Assembly (NCBI RefSeq): GCF_000002875.2
Contig: NC_009418.2
Span: 1,476,273-1,540,272, forward strand
Length of the DNA stretch: 64,000 nt
Reading direction: 5' to 3'
From: Leishmania infantum JPCM5
Taxonomy: Eukaryota; Euglenozoa; Kinetoplastea; Trypanosomatida; Trypanosomatidae
The translations under genes and the position numbers were made by a program. Below the pieces are notes generated by a model. The model was not told where the DNA came from. It saw nothing but the letters and a program-made list of their open reading frames with translations, and did no database searches. Shown here piece by piece: positions 1-11,134 of this stretch; position 1 is the first letter of the stretch; each line of letters opens with the position of its first letter.

Positions 1-1
1 G

Positions 2-3000
2 CCACTGCTCACCAAAGTTGAGGGTCAGCTGCTGGGCACCCACACCGGGAGGTGCGCCAGCTTGGTGCCCTACTACAGCCACTGGGAGCAGCGCATCTGG
101 CGCGCGCTAACGACGATGGTGCTCAAGTCACTGGCGAGCTTCGCGAAGCTGGTCGGGTATACGACGTCCTCGCGCGCTTCGGCCCGGCCGCCTCCGCTCT
201 TCAAGGTGACCGTTCTCCTCACGAGCGAGCCGACGTACACGCCCCAGCAGCAAGAGATCACGACCGCCTTCCACAAGATCCAAGCCGGCATCATCGAGAC
301 CACGAAGCACTTTCAGCGCTGGATGCGCGGGACGTGCCTGGAGTTCACGCAGGGTGAGATCATCCCGCGGCCGGCGGAGGAGGAATACATGACGCTCTTT
401 ACGTACTACCAGGACATCTACAACCTGCCCCAAGTCTACAAGCTGCAGGCGCTGGTGAACCGAACTATCCAGACCCACCTCGGCGCCTTGGCGACGAACA
501 TCAAGATGCTGCAGCGGTATCGCTTCGTCTTCCTGGCCGACAAGAAGATCTCCGTGGAGCAGCAGGCCAAGAGCCAGCTGCAGTGGATCGACTACGACGC
601 CAAGTTCCAGCTCTACTTCAATATGATCCGCGACTTCGACGAGGAGAGCCACGTGCACGACTTTGGCTTCATGCGGTGCGACGAGACACCCTTCTACACG
701 GAACTTGTCGGGCACGTGTATCAGTGGGTGGCGATGGAGGGCGCACAGCTGAGTGACACAGTGCGTGTCCGTATGATGCAGCGCCACAACACCATCAGAA
801 AGATCAACGAGGATCTGATGCGGCCGTGCGACAACATCGCGGACCTGAAGTTTGTGCTGGAGGTGATGCACAACGCGCGAACGTCGTCGCTCGAGATGGA
901 GCAGGCGGTGCGTGAGATTGAGTATGTATATAGTTCGCTCCAGCACTACGGCGTCCCGCTGGACGCCGGGATGGTGAAATTAGCGATGAGCCTGCAGGAC
1001 ATGTGGTCCTGCACCCTGGCCCGCGTGCATCAGACCGGCATTGCGCTGGAGCCTCGCAAGGTGCAGTTCCGCGAGCTGACGGTGCAAGAGGTGAGCAAGT
1101 TCCTTGATGAGGGAAGGAAGGTGCTGCAGGAGTTCCGCTGCACCGGGCCCGGCCGCGACGACATCGACCTCGCCGCTGGGAACGAGTCGAAGAAGCAGTG
1201 GCGGCAACGCCTCAGCGAGCTGCAAATGAAGCGCGACCAGCTCGTCAAGGCCGAGAATCTCTTCGACCTCCCGCTGACGACGCACACGTGTCTGCAGCAA
1301 CTGAACGAGGAGCTGACGAAGGTGGGGACCGTCTACGATCTTTACGAGCACTGGATGAGCGACCTGCGCCGCTGGAACCGGAGCAGCTGGAAGGACCTGC
1401 TGCTGTCCGACCTAGAGGCGACAACCGAGGAGCGAGCCAAGCAGGCGCGCGTTCTGGGGAAGCAGTACGGCACCATCAACCCCTTCCCTGCCGTGCATCA
1501 GCTCATCCTCAACTTCCAAAACTCGCTGCCGCTGCTGGCGAAGCTGAAGAGCCCGGCACTCAAGGCGCGCCACTGGACAGAGCTCATGCGGGTGACTGAC
1601 AAGAGCTTCAACTACGAGCAAATCAACCTCAGCGAGCTCATCGCGATGGAGCTGTTCCGCTACATAGAGGAAGTGGACCATGTCGTGCTGGCGGCGGCTC
1701 GAGAGCAGGGCATCGAGCAGGAGATCCGCGCCATCAAGCAATACTGGGCCGAGAAGGTGTTCACCCCTGTTCCGTACGCGCCGCGCAAAGGCACTGCCCG
1801 GTGCGACGTCCTCACGGACACGAGTGAGATTCAGGAGGCGGTGGACGACAACATGCTCAAGGTGCAGTCCATCGCCAACGTCAAGTGGGCGCAGCCGTTC
1901 GCGGAGGAGGTCAAGACGTGGGAGCGCCGCTTGTCTGTCATAAGCGATGTCATCACCTTGTGGGTGACGGTGCAGCAGAAGTGGCAGTACCTCGAGTCCA
2001 TCTTCAAGGGCAACGACGACATTGCGCAGCAGCTGCCCAGGGAGGCCTCCAAGTTCAACGACCTTGATAAGAAGTTTGTGCGTATCATGCAAGACACGAG
2101 CGCCTCGCCGAACGTGAGCCACTGCTGCAATGTCACGGGTCGGCTGGAGGAGCTGCGGTACTTGGAGGAGAAGCTGGAGGAGTGCCAGAAGGACCTCTCG
2201 AACTACCTGGAGTCAAAGCGCTGTCTTTTTCCGCGGTTCTACTTCATCTCCGACGATGAGCTGCTGTCGATTCTCGCGACGAGCAGCGCCAGGGCGGTGC
2301 AGGATCACATGCTGAAGATGTTCGACAACTGCGCCCAGCTCGTATTCAAAAGCGAGCGCGACGAGACCATCTGCGGTGTGGAGTCGCAGGAGGGCGAACG
2401 ACTCGACTTTGGCACGCCGGTGAAGACGGACGGGCGCCCGGTGGAGGAGTGGCTGCAGGCCGTCCTCGACGAGTCGAAGCAGTCCTTACACGACATCCTG
2501 AAGGCCGGCGTCTTCCACTACCCGAAAATGCAGCGACTGGAGTGGGTGAAGCAGTATCACGGAATGGTGGCGCTCACTGGCGCGAAGGTGTTCTGGACTT
2601 ACGAGGTGGAGTACGCCTTTGCGCAGGTACACAAGGGGAAGCGCAGCGCCGTGAAAGAGCTCTCTGCGTCCCTGAGCCGCCAGCTTATCGACCTGGTAGC
2701 CGAGATGGATAAGGACATGAACAAGCAGTACCGAAAGAAGATAAACACGCTCATCATTGTCGACGTGCACGGTCGCGACATTGTCGACCGGTTTGTCCGT
2801 GACTCGGTGACGGACGCCCGTGAGTTTGACTGGGAGTCGCAACTCCGCTTCTACTGGGAGAAGGCCGTTGACACCTGCACGATCGCGCAGTGCACAGGCC
2901 GCTTCCGCTACGGGTTCGAGTACATGGGTCTGAACGGGCGCCTTGTCATCACGCCGCTGACGGATCGCTGCTTCATGACGCTGACGCAGGCGCTGACGTT

Positions 3001-6000
3001 CTGCCTTGGCGGTGCACCGGGCGGTCCGGCGGGCACGGGCAAAACGGAGTCGGTGAAGGATCTCGCCAAGGCCATGGCGATCCAGTGCGTCGTCTTCAAC
3101 TGCGGCGAGGGCCTCGATTACAAGGCGATGGGTACCATCTTCTCTGGGCTCTCGCAGACTGGCTCTTGGGGCTGCTTCGATGAATTTAACCGAATTGAGC
3201 TGCCGGTGCTGTCGGTCGTGTCGGAGCAGCTGCGCTCCATCCAGGCAGCGCTGCGAGCGGGTGACAAAGAGTTTTTGTTCGGCGACAGCGTCATCCGCCT
3301 GGTGCCGACGATCGGCACATTCATCACCATGAACCCCGGCTACGCTGGCCGCGTGGAGCTGCCGGACAATCTGAAGGCCCTCTTCCGCCCCGTGGTGATG
3401 GTGGTACCGGACATGGAGCTCATCGCTGAAAACATGCTCTTCTCCGAGGGCTTCACGACCGCGCGGGAGCTGGCACGCAAGATGGTCACCCTCTACTCCC
3501 TTGCCAAGGGCCAGCTGTCGAAGCAGCATCACTACGATTGGGGTCTGCGCGCGCTGAAGGCGGTGCTCGTGATGGCGGGGCAGCTGAAGCGTGGCTCCTC
3601 CGATCTCTCCGAGGAGTCCGTGCTCATGCGCGCGCTGCGTGACATGAACGCGCCAAAGTTCATTGCGCAAGACGAGCCCCTGTTCAAGGGCCTCATGGGA
3701 GACTTGTTCCCTGGGCTTGACCCGACGCGCGTCCCGCAGGAGAACCTCGCCAAGGCCAGCACAAGTGTGCTGAAGGAGCGCGGCTTCCAGATTAACCTGA
3801 AGCAGATCGACAAGGTGGTGCAGCTGTACGAGACGATGCAAACCCGGCACACGTCGATGGTTGTCGGCCCGACCGGCGGTGGCAAGTCGACTGTGATCGA
3901 CACCTTGTGCAAAGCGCAGACAGAGCTAGGCCTTACGACGAAGTCCTACGTCATCAACCCCAAGGCGCAGCCGACGTCCGCGCTGTACGGTATGATGGAC
4001 CCGATGACGCGCAACTGGACGGACGGTATCTTCTCGAACATCTTCCGCAGCATCAACAAACCGGCGGAGGGGACGGAGCGGGAGCGACGGTACGTCATCT
4101 TCGACGGCGACGTGGACGCGAAGTGGGTAGAGGACATGAACTCTGTCATGGACGACAACAAGCTGCTCACGCTACCGAACGGCGAGCGTATTCGTCTGCA
4201 CCCTCAATGCTCTCTGTTGTTCGAGGTGGGAGACTTGCAGTACGCCTCGCCGGCGACTGTCTCGCGTGTCGGCATGGTCTTCTTGGATCCAATCAACCTC
4301 GGGTGGAAGCCGTTCATGCACGCGTGGAAGATGCGCCGCCCGCGCGATGAGCAGGAGACGCTGGCGGAGCTGGTGGATCAGTTTGTGCAGCCGCTGGCTA
4401 ACTTTGTCTTGGACGGCGCGGACGAGGAGGGGACGATCTCGCCGCCGCCGAAGCTGGTGATGCCGACGAACGCGCTGAACATGGTGAAGCAGCTGACGAC
4501 GATGCTGTGCACAGTGCTGCCCAAAGACGCCTCGCTGGAGCCGCGCGCGCTGCAATCCGTCTTCATTTTCGCCTGCGTGTGGAGCTTTGGTGCTTTCATC
4601 AGCTCTGGGCCGGACCGGCTGCGCTTCGACAGCTTTTTGAAACGCATCAGCGGCTGGAACCTGCAGGACGTCGGGGACAACTTCCTCACTCGCTTTGTCG
4701 GGTCCGGCTCGCTGCCGGAGGCACGCACCTTGTTCGACTACTACTTCGACCTGCAGGATAGTCGGTGGAAGCCGTGGAAGGTGCTCGTGAAGCCGTTTCA
4801 GCGGAAGCCCGGCCAGCCGTTCAGCTCGCTACTCGTGTCCACGGTGGACACGGAGCGGAACATGTGGCTGCTGAATAGGATTGTGCTTAACCGCAGCCCT
4901 GTCCTGTTTGTTGGCGAGAGCGGCACTGCGAAGACGGTGACGATCCAGTCGTACCTGCAGCATTTGAAGTGGTCCTCTGTCCTTTCGAGCGAGAGCGGCA
5001 GCGAAGTCAGCGGTGACGACGTCCAACTGGAGGCGATGCTGCTTGAGATGAACTTTAGCTCCCGCACCACCTCCCTCGATGCCCAGCGGACCTTGGAGGA
5101 CAACATCGAGAAGCGGACGAACACCGTCCTCGGCCCCCCTGCGCGGAAGAGGCTGATCGTGTTTGTGGACGACATCAACATGCCGAAGGTGGACCTCTAC
5201 GGCACACAGCAGCCGATCGCCTTTCTGAAGCTGCTCATCGAGAGCTTTCACTGGTACGACCGCAAAGACCTGCTCTTCAAGAACGTGCGCGACACGCAGT
5301 TCGTCGCCGCGATGGCGCCACCCGGCGGTGGCCGAAACGCGCTCGACCCGCGCTTCGTTTCTCTTTTCACCGTGTTCAACATTCTGTTCCCTGAGGAGGA
5401 GGCGATCCAGACCATCTACCAGCAGATCCTCGCCGACGCGTACAAGACGCTGCCCGTCGACGCCGAGTTCGCGAAGACGATCACGTCCATGACACTGAAA
5501 CTGCACGTCGACCTTGTCGCGACGCTGCCGGCAACGCCGGCCAAGTTCCACTACATCTTCAACCTGCGCGACCTGTCCCGCATCTACGAGGGACTCTGCC
5601 GCGCGACGCCGGACAAGTTTCCGTCAACCGGCGCCCTGCTGCGCCTGTGGCGCAACGAGGTGATGCGTGTGTTTGTCGACCGCATGGGCGAGGAGGAAGA
5701 CAAGGCGTTTGTGTGCGGCTTGATCGAGGAGCGCGTCTCGGAGCACTTCCCGCGCGAGACGGCGACGGTCATGGCAGACCCACTGCTGCTAGGCGACTTC
5801 GGCGACTTTGAGCCGGCCAGTGAATTGGAGCCGCTGCACATCTACGAAGACTTCGGCCCCTCCTACGCACGCGCGCGGCAGCTTGTCGAGGCGATCATGG
5901 ATGAGATCAACACCCCGGTCAAGAAGATCAACCTCGTCATGTTCGACATGGCGCTCGAGCACCTGCTGCGCATCACGCGTGTCCTGTCCCTTCCGCGCGG

Positions 6001-9000
6001 CCACTGCCTCCTCGTCGGCGTTGGCGGCAGCGGCAAGCAATCTCTCACGAAGCTCGCGGCGTCCATTTGCAAGATGGGCGTGTTTGAGATTGTGCTGTCA
6101 CGCAACTACGGCAAGGACGCCTTCCGCGAGGACCTGAAGAAACTGTATCACTACGTTGGTGTGGAGAGGCAGAAGATGATCTTTCTCTTCATGGACGGCC
6201 ACGTCAAGGAGGAAGGCTTCCTGGAGGACATCAACAACCTGCTAGCCTCCGGCATGGTTCCTGCTCTCTTCACCGAAGAGGAGAAGGAGCCCCTCTACGC
6301 CAGCGTGGCGGAGGACGTCGAGGGGGCGGGGCTGGCCCCGTCGAAGGACAACAAGTGGACATCCTTCATCGCGCGCTGCCGCGACAACCTGCACGTCGTA
6401 CTCTCGATGAGCCCCTCTGGCGACGCGTTGCGCACACGCTGCCGCAACTTTCCCAGTCTCATCAACAGCACGACGATCGACTGGTTCCAGAAGTGGCCGG
6501 CGCAGGCGCTCGAGGCGGTGGGTCGCAAGGTTCTTGCGGAGGAGACACTACCGGATGAGCTGCGCACGCCTATTGTGGAGCACATGGTGCACGTGCACCT
6601 GACAGCGGACAGGTTGTCGAGTAAGTACCAGAACGAGCTGAAGCGGCACAATTACGTGACCCCGAAGAACTACCTCAGCTTCCTGGCGAACTATGCCAAG
6701 CTGCTCGTGACGCGACGCGAGGACATTGACGACATTGTGAAGAAGTTCACGATCGGCCTGGAGAAGCTGCAGCATGCGGAGGCCGAGGTGAACGTGTTGA
6801 AGGAAGAGCTGGCCGAAAAGGAGGTGACATTGCGCGAGAAGCAGGAGATCAATGCCCAAATGACGCGCGAGATCACGGAGCAGCAGCAGAAGAATCAGGT
6901 GCGCAAGGATGAGTCGCTCAAGATGGAGGAGGAGCTTAACATCCAGAATGCTGAGATCGAGAAGGAGTCGGCAGAGGCGCAGGTGGTGCTGGAGCAGGCG
7001 ATGCCGGCTCTGGAGGAGGCGATGGAGGCGGTGCGACACATAGACCCGAAGAGCATCACAGAGCTGCGCTCTTTCGCGAAGCCGTCTGTCAACGTGGTCG
7101 CCGTGGTGCGCATGGTGTGCATCGTGAAGGGCGTCCCGGCGACGTGGGAGTCGGGCAAGATCATGATGGGCCAGGCGGACTTCATTCGCTCCTTGGTCGA
7201 CATCGACACCCTTACGCCGACTCTGAACCAGGCGAAGATGAACGAGATCAACAAGGTGCTGAAGGAATTCCCGGTAAACTCGAATGACCTCAAGAAGGTG
7301 AGCATGGCCGCCTCGGGGCTAATGATTTGGGTGGAGGCGATGAAGCAGTACTGGAATGTGGCCAAGGAAGTGTTTCCGAAGCAGGAGCTCGTGCGTCAGT
7401 TGCAGAAAGCCAAGGAGGTGGCGGAGCGGCAGTTGCAGGCATGCCGTGACGAGATCGACCGCCTCACTGAAAGCCTGCACCGGCTGGAGCAGCAACTCGA
7501 AGCTGGCATGGCAGAAGCGCGGCGGCTGCAGGAGGAGAAGTCCGTGATGGAGCGTCGTCTCAACGCGGCGCACAAGCTGATTGACGGCTTCAGCTCGGAG
7601 CGGGTGCGGTGGACGGAGGAAAAGAAACTTCTAAGCGCGTCGCGCAGCCGCCTGGTCGGCGACTGCCTGGCGGGGGCAGCTTTTCTTTCGTACCTGGGTG
7701 CCTTCACGTACCCGTACCGCCAGGAGGCGCTGGACAGTTTCTGGCTACCGGACCTGCGCGCGCGCGGGATTCCGCTGACAGACGGCTTCGATGTGCGTCA
7801 GCTGCTGACGAACGACGTCGCGGTTTCGCAGTGGGCCAGCGACGGACTGCCGTCCGATGCGCTGTCGGTGCAGAACGGTATTCTGACCTCTGCGAGCACG
7901 GACTACACCGGCAAGGGCAAGCGCGCCGGCAAGATTCGCTTTCCGCTCTGCATCGATCCGCAGATGCAGGCGGTTCGATGGATTAAGCGCCAGCACCAGG
8001 TCAACACCCGCTTCGAAACGGCAACCTTCAGCGACCCCGACTTCCTCAAGAAGCTCGAGTTTGCCATCCAGTACGGCAACCCCTTCCTCTTTGAAAACGT
8101 GGACGAGTTCATCGACCCCATCATCGACTCCGTGCTCGACCCGCAGTTCCGTTACGAGTCCGGCCAGCGACTGATCCGCATCGGCGATAAGGACATCCCA
8201 TGGGATGACAACTTTAAGCTGTACCTCTGCACGAAGCTGCCGAACCCCAACTATGCAGCAGAGGTGTTCGGCAAGACGCTGGTCATCAACTACGGTGTCA
8301 CCGAAGACGGGTTGGAGGCGCAGCTGCTCAACTACGTCGTCGCGAGCGAGCGCAGCGATCTGCAGCGACAGAGCGAGGAGCTCGTGCAGACCATGGCCGA
8401 GAGTCGCGCGCAGCTCAAGGAGCTCGAGAACACGCTCATTCGCGAACTCACCCTCGCGACGGGCAACATTCTCGATAACGACGACCTCATCGCCACCCTG
8501 GAAAACACGAAGAGCAGCGCGACGGAGGTGGAGCTCAAGCTGCATCAGGCGCAGGAGACGGCGCGGACAACCGAGAAGTCGCGTCAGCAGTACCGCCCGG
8601 CGGCGAAGCGCGGCGCCGTGCTGTACTTCGTCATCTCTCAGCTCTCCGCCATAAACCCGATGTACGAGTACTCGCTCTCTGCTTTCCTCTACGACGTGTT
8701 CGGCTACTCCATCACAAAAAGCGACGCCTCCTTCGAGATTCAGGACCGCCTGCGCAACATTATTCAGACCCTCACATACAACCTGTACACGTATGTCTGC
8801 ATGGGCATCTTCGCCAAGGACAAGGTTATGCTGTCCTTCCAGATGGCCGTGCGTCTGCTGGGTCAAGAGGGTCGCATGGTGCAGAGCGAACTGGAGTTCT
8901 TTCTGCGTGGCTGCGTTCTGGCGTCGAAGAGTTTCCCGGCGAACCCGGTACGTTGGCTGACGGAACGGCAGTGGAACGACGTTTGCAAGCTAAGCACCAC

Positions 9001-11134
9001 CGTCGACGTGTTCGAGCACCTCACCAAGGACGTTGCCGACAACGCGGAGGAATGGCAGGCGTGGACGGCGCTGGATCGGCCGGAGGAGCTGGACTGCAAC
9101 CCGCTGCCGTGCGGGTACTCGAACAAAATTTCGGCGTTTCAGCTGCTGTGTCTGCTGCGCTGCTTCCGGTCAGACCGCGTTTACAGCGCCGTCACGAATT
9201 TTATCTCCACGTGCGACCTGCTGGGCGAGCAGTTTGTCATGCCGCCCATTCTGCGCTACAAGGAGGTACTGGAGAAGAGCTCCTCCATGTCGCCGATAGT
9301 GTGCATTGTATCGCCCGGTGCGAACCCAACGGATGAGATTGTGAAGCTAGCCGCGAAGGAGGTGGGTCTGGACAAGATGCGCTCCATCTCGCTCGGCCAG
9401 GGCCAGGGCGAGGAGGCCATGCGGCTTGTCGAGGTCGGCGCGACGCGCGGGCACTGGGTTCTGCTGCAGAACTGCCACCTGCTGACGGCGTGGATGAAAG
9501 ATATGGAGAAGATGCTGGAGAAGGTGGACTGCTCCCAAGTGCATGAACAGTTCCGGCTCTGGCTCACCACAGAGCCGATTGAGCAGTTCCCGATGGGCAT
9601 CCTGCAGCGCTCCCTCAAGGTGGTGAATGAGCCACCGAACGGACTCAAGATGAACATGAAGAACACTCTCTCCAAGGTCACGGAGGATCAGCTGGACGTC
9701 TGCCCGCACTGGGCATTTCGGCCCCTCGTCTTCACCTTGGCCTTCTTCCACGCAGTGGTACAGGAGCGGCGCAAGTACGGCAAGATCGGCTGGAACGTCA
9801 TCTACGACTTCAACGAAACAGACTTCACGGTTTCCATGCGACTGCTGGACACGTACCTCACCAAGGCGTACCTGAACAAGGACCCACTTCCGTGGGACAC
9901 GCTGCGCTACCTCGTCGGCGAGGCCATGTACGGCGGGCGCGTCACGGACAGCATGGACCGCCGCATTGTGCAGACGTACCTCGCCGAGTACTTTGGAGAC
10001 TATCTTTTCGACACCTTCCAGCCCTTCCACTTCTTTGTCGAGTCTGGCGTAGCAGACTACTGCCTGCCATCCGGGAGCACCGACCCAGAGAAGCGGGTCA
10101 CGCTAAGTCAGATGGTGGCGCAGGTGGACACGTTCCCGAACGCGAACGCGCCGGACGTCTTTGGACTCCACCCGAACGCTGAGACGGGCTACCTGCGGCA
10201 CTCGACAGAGACGTTGTGGTCTAGCTTGATTGAGCTGATGCCGCGCGTCAGCACCGTCACGGTCGACGGGGAGACGCGCGAGGCGAAGCTGACCAAGTTC
10301 ACGGAGGAGATCCTCGCCCAGATCCCAGAGCCGTTTGACATGAAGGCGGTGCTGCTCAAGGAGACGACGCGGGCGACGGCGAATGGCCACGACGCGGTGC
10401 AGCCGACGCAGGTGGTGCTGCTGCAAGAGATGGAGCGCTGGAACAGGCTTGTGAACGTCATGAGGACGTCTCTGAAGGAGCTGAAAAAGGCGTTGTCAGG
10501 TATTATTGGCATGAGCAGCGAGCTGGATGAGCTGGAGTCTGCTCTCGACAACGGTCAGCTGCCGCAGTCATGGCGCCGCTACGCACCGGCGACGCGAAAG
10601 AACCTCGGGCGATGGATCGCGCATTTCCAGCGTCGCTACGAGCAGTACCTATCGTGGAACATGAATGGCGAGCCCAAGTGCGTGTGGCTTTCGGGTCTCA
10701 TGGTGCCCGACTCATACCTCTCCGCGCTTGTGCAGGTGACGTGCCGCAAGTATCGCTGGCCGCTCGACCGGTCCACGATAATGACGACGGTTACTGCCTT
10801 CGCAAGACCGGAGGATGTCACAGCGGCACCAGAGGACGGCGCGTACGTTAGCGGACTCTACCTAGAGGGTGCCCGCTGGGACCCTCAAAGGCGTGCGCTG
10901 GCCCCGCAGTTGAAGAAGCAGCTCATTACCGAGCTGCCGGTCATGCAGATTGTGCCAACCGAGTCCTCGCGCGTCAAGACGGTTGGCACGTTTAAGACGC
11001 CGGTCTACGTCAACGGCGATCGTCGCAATGCTGCTGGTGTGGGTCTTGTGTTCATGGCGGACCTCCCGTCCGATGTGCACCCATCCTTGTGGGTGCTTGA
11101 GAGCGTGGCGCTGTTGCTGGACTCGGACGATTGA
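2..11134 (+). CDS. Axonemal dynein heavy chain, N-terminus cut off by window edge (DNAH10 / inner-arm I1 beta-like)
   Basis: The frame is open from base 2, so the true start lies upstream; 3,710 codons are present against roughly 4,000-4,700 in full-length heavy chains. It is a minus-end microtubule motor of the flagellar axoneme. After a long linker region come the AAA+ ring P-loops: GPAGTGKT (AAA1, Lys codon at 3041), GPTGGGKS (AAA2, 3884), GESGTAKT (AAA3, 4931) and GVGGSGKQ (AAA4, 6035). A heptad-rich antiparallel coiled-coil stalk carrying the microtubule-binding tip spans about 6720-7640, followed by AAA5, AAA6 and the C-terminal domain. The AAA1 ATPase site looks intact. The C-terminus, with TPVY...RRNAAGVGLVF and a final WVLESVALLLDSDD, resembles my recollection of the DNAH10 class rather than outer-arm or cytoplasmic chains. 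Dynein identity is certain; the class is inference. It ends at TGA 11132-11134 with no frameshift. Confidence 0.97.
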   Translation, partial: PLLTKVEGQLLGTHTGRCASLVPYYSHWEQRIWRALTTMVLKSLASFAKLVGYTTSSRASARPPPLFKVTVLLTSEPTYTPQQQEITTAFHKIQAGIIETTKHFQRWMRGTCLEFTQGEIIPRPAEEEYMTLFTYYQDIYNLPQVYKLQALVNRTIQTHLGALATNIKMLQRYRFVFLADKKISVEQQAKSQLQWIDYDAKFQLYFNMIRDFDEESHVHDFGFMRCDETPFYTELVGHVYQWVAMEGAQLSDTVRVRMMQRHNTIRKINEDLMRPCDNIADLKFVLEVMHNARTSSLEMEQAVREIEYVYSSLQHYGVPLDAGMVKLAMSLQDMWSCTLARVHQTGIALEPRKVQFRELTVQEVSKFLDEGRKVLQEFRCTGPGRDDIDLAAGNESKKQWRQRLSELQMKRDQLVKAENLFDLPLTTHTCLQQLNEELTKVGTVYDLYEHWMSDLRRWNRSSWKDLLLSDLEATTEERAKQARVLGKQYGTINPFPAVHQLILNFQNSLPLLAKLKSPALKARHWTELMRVTDKSFNYEQINLSELIAMELFRYIEEVDHVVLAAAREQGIEQEIRAIKQYWAEKVFTPVPYAPRKGTARCDVLTDTSEIQEAVDDNMLKVQSIANVKWAQPFAEEVKTWERRLSVISDVITLWVTVQQKWQYLESIFKGNDDIAQQLPREASKFNDLDKKFVRIMQDTSASPNVSHCCNVTGRLEELRYLEEKLEECQKDLSNYLESKRCLFPRFYFISDDELLSILATSSARAVQDHMLKMFDNCAQLVFKSERDETICGVESQEGERLDFGTPVKTDGRPVEEWLQAVLDESKQSLHDILKAGVFHYPKMQRLEWVKQYHGMVALTGAKVFWTYEVEYAFAQVHKGKRSAVKELSASLSRQLIDLVAEMDKDMNKQYRKKINTLIIVDVHGRDIVDRFVRDSVTDAREFDWESQLRFYWEKAVDTCTIAQCTGRFRYGFEYMGLNGRLVITPLTDRCFMTLTQALTFCLGGAPGGPAGTGKTESVKDLAKAMAIQCVVFNCGEGLDYKAMGTIFSGLSQTGSWGCFDEFNRIELPVLSVVSEQLRSIQAALRAGDKEFLFGDSVIRLVPTIGTFITMNPGYAGRVELPDNLKALFRPVVMVVPDMELIAENMLFSEGFTTARELARKMVTLYSLAKGQLSKQHHYDWGLRALKAVLVMAGQLKRGSSDLSEESVLMRALRDMNAPKFIAQDEPLFKGLMGDLFPGLDPTRVPQENLAKASTSVLKERGFQINLKQIDKVVQLYETMQTRHTSMVVGPTGGGKSTVIDTLCKAQTELGLTTKSYVINPKAQPTSALYGMMDPMTRNWTDGIFSNIFRSINKPAEGTERERRYVIFDGDVDAKWVEDMNSVMDDNKLLTLPNGERIRLHPQCSLLFEVGDLQYASPATVSRVGMVFLDPINLGWKPFMHAWKMRRPRDEQETLAELVDQFVQPLANFVLDGADEEGTISPPPKLVMPTNALNMVKQLTTMLCTVLPKDASLEPRALQSVFIFACVWSFGAFISSGPDRLRFDSFLKRISGWNLQDVGDNFLTRFVGSGSLPEARTLFDYYFDLQDSRWKPWKVLVKPFQRKPGQPFSSLLVSTVDTERNMWLLNRIVLNRSPVLFVGESGTAKTVTIQSYLQHLKWSSVLSSESGSEVSGDDVQLEAMLLEMNFSSRTTSLDAQRTLEDNIEKRTNTVLGPPARKRLIVFVDDINMPKVDLYGTQQPIAFLKLLIESFHWYDRKDLLFKNVRDTQFVAAMAPPGGGRNALDPRFVSLFTVFNILFPEEEAIQTIYQQILADAYKTLPVDAEFAKTITSMTLKLHVDLVATLPATPAKFHYIFNLRDLSRIYEGLCRATPDKFPSTGALLRLWRNEVMRVFVDRMGEEEDKAFVCGLIEERVSEHFPRETATVMADPLLLGDFGDFEPASELEPLHIYEDFGPSYARARQLVEAIMDEINTPVKKINLVMFDMALEHLLRITRVLSLPRGHCLLVGVGGSGKQSLTKLAASICKMGVFEIVLSRNYGKDAFREDLKKLYHYVGVERQKMIFLFMDGHVKEEGFLEDINNLLASGMVPALFTEEEKEPLYASVAEDVEGAGLAPSKDNKWTSFIARCRDNLHVVLSMSPSGDALRTRCRNFPSLINSTTIDWFQKWPAQALEAVGRKVLAEETLPDELRTPIVEHMVHVHLTADRLSSKYQNELKRHNYVTPKNYLSFLANYAKLLVTRREDIDDIVKKFTIGLEKLQHAEAEVNVLKEELAEKEVTLREKQEINAQMTREITEQQQKNQVRKDESLKMEEELNIQNAEIEKESAEAQVVLEQAMPALEEAMEAVRHIDPKSITELRSFAKPSVNVVAVVRMVCIVKGVPATWESGKIMMGQADFIRSLVDIDTLTPTLNQAKMNEINKVLKEFPVNSNDLKKVSMAASGLMIWVEAMKQYWNVAKEVFPKQELVRQLQKAKEVAERQLQACRDEIDRLTESLHRLEQQLEAGMAEARRLQEEKSVMERRLNAAHKLIDGFSSERVRWTEEKKLLSASRSRLVGDCLAGAAFLSYLGAFTYPYRQEALDSFWLPDLRARGIPLTDGFDVRQLLTNDVAVSQWASDGLPSDALSVQNGILTSASTDYTGKGKRAGKIRFPLCIDPQMQAVRWIKRQHQVNTRFETATFSDPDFLKKLEFAIQYGNPFLFENVDEFIDPIIDSVLDPQFRYESGQRLIRIGDKDIPWDDNFKLYLCTKLPNPNYAAEVFGKTLVINYGVTEDGLEAQLLNYVVASERSDLQRQSEELVQTMAESRAQLKELENTLIRELTLATGNILDNDDLIATLENTKSSATEVELKLHQAQETARTTEKSRQQYRPAAKRGAVLYFVISQLSAINPMYEYSLSAFLYDVFGYSITKSDASFEIQDRLRNIIQTLTYNLYTYVCMGIFAKDKVMLSFQMAVRLLGQEGRMVQSELEFFLRGCVLASKSFPANPVRWLTERQWNDVCKLSTTVDVFEHLTKDVADNAEEWQAWTALDRPEELDCNPLPCGYSNKISAFQLLCLLRCFRSDRVYSAVTNFISTCDLLGEQFVMPPILRYKEVLEKSSSMSPIVCIVSPGANPTDEIVKLAAKEVGLDKMRSISLGQGQGEEAMRLVEVGATRGHWVLLQNCHLLTAWMKDMEKMLEKVDCSQVHEQFRLWLTTEPIEQFPMGILQRSLKVVNEPPNGLKMNMKNTLSKVTEDQLDVCPHWAFRPLVFTLAFFHAVVQERRKYGKIGWNVIYDFNETDFTVSMRLLDTYLTKAYLNKDPLPWDTLRYLVGEAMYGGRVTDSMDRRIVQTYLAEYFGDYLFDTFQPFHFFVESGVADYCLPSGSTDPEKRVTLSQMVAQVDTFPNANAPDVFGLHPNAETGYLRHSTETLWSSLIELMPRVSTVTVDGETREAKLTKFTEEILAQIPEPFDMKAVLLKETTRATANGHDAVQPTQVVLLQEMERWNRLVNVMRTSLKELKKALSGIIGMSSELDELESALDNGQLPQSWRRYAPATRKNLGRWIAHFQRRYEQYLSWNMNGEPKCVWLSGLMVPDSYLSALVQVTCRKYRWPLDRSTIMTTVTAFARPEDVTAAPEDGAYVSGLYLEGARWDPQRRALAPQLKKQLITELPVMQIVPTESSRVKTVGTFKTPVYVNGDRRNAAGVGLVFMADLPSDVHPSLWVLESVALLLDSDD

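Noticed and set aside
2486..3850. 454-codon open frame on the minus strand inside the dynein gene
   Set aside because: Antisense shadow of a GC-rich coding frame; composition is Leu/Arg/His/Val-biased with no domain, and similar shadows lie under TOR3 (35543-36547) and gamma-adaptin (57176-58237).
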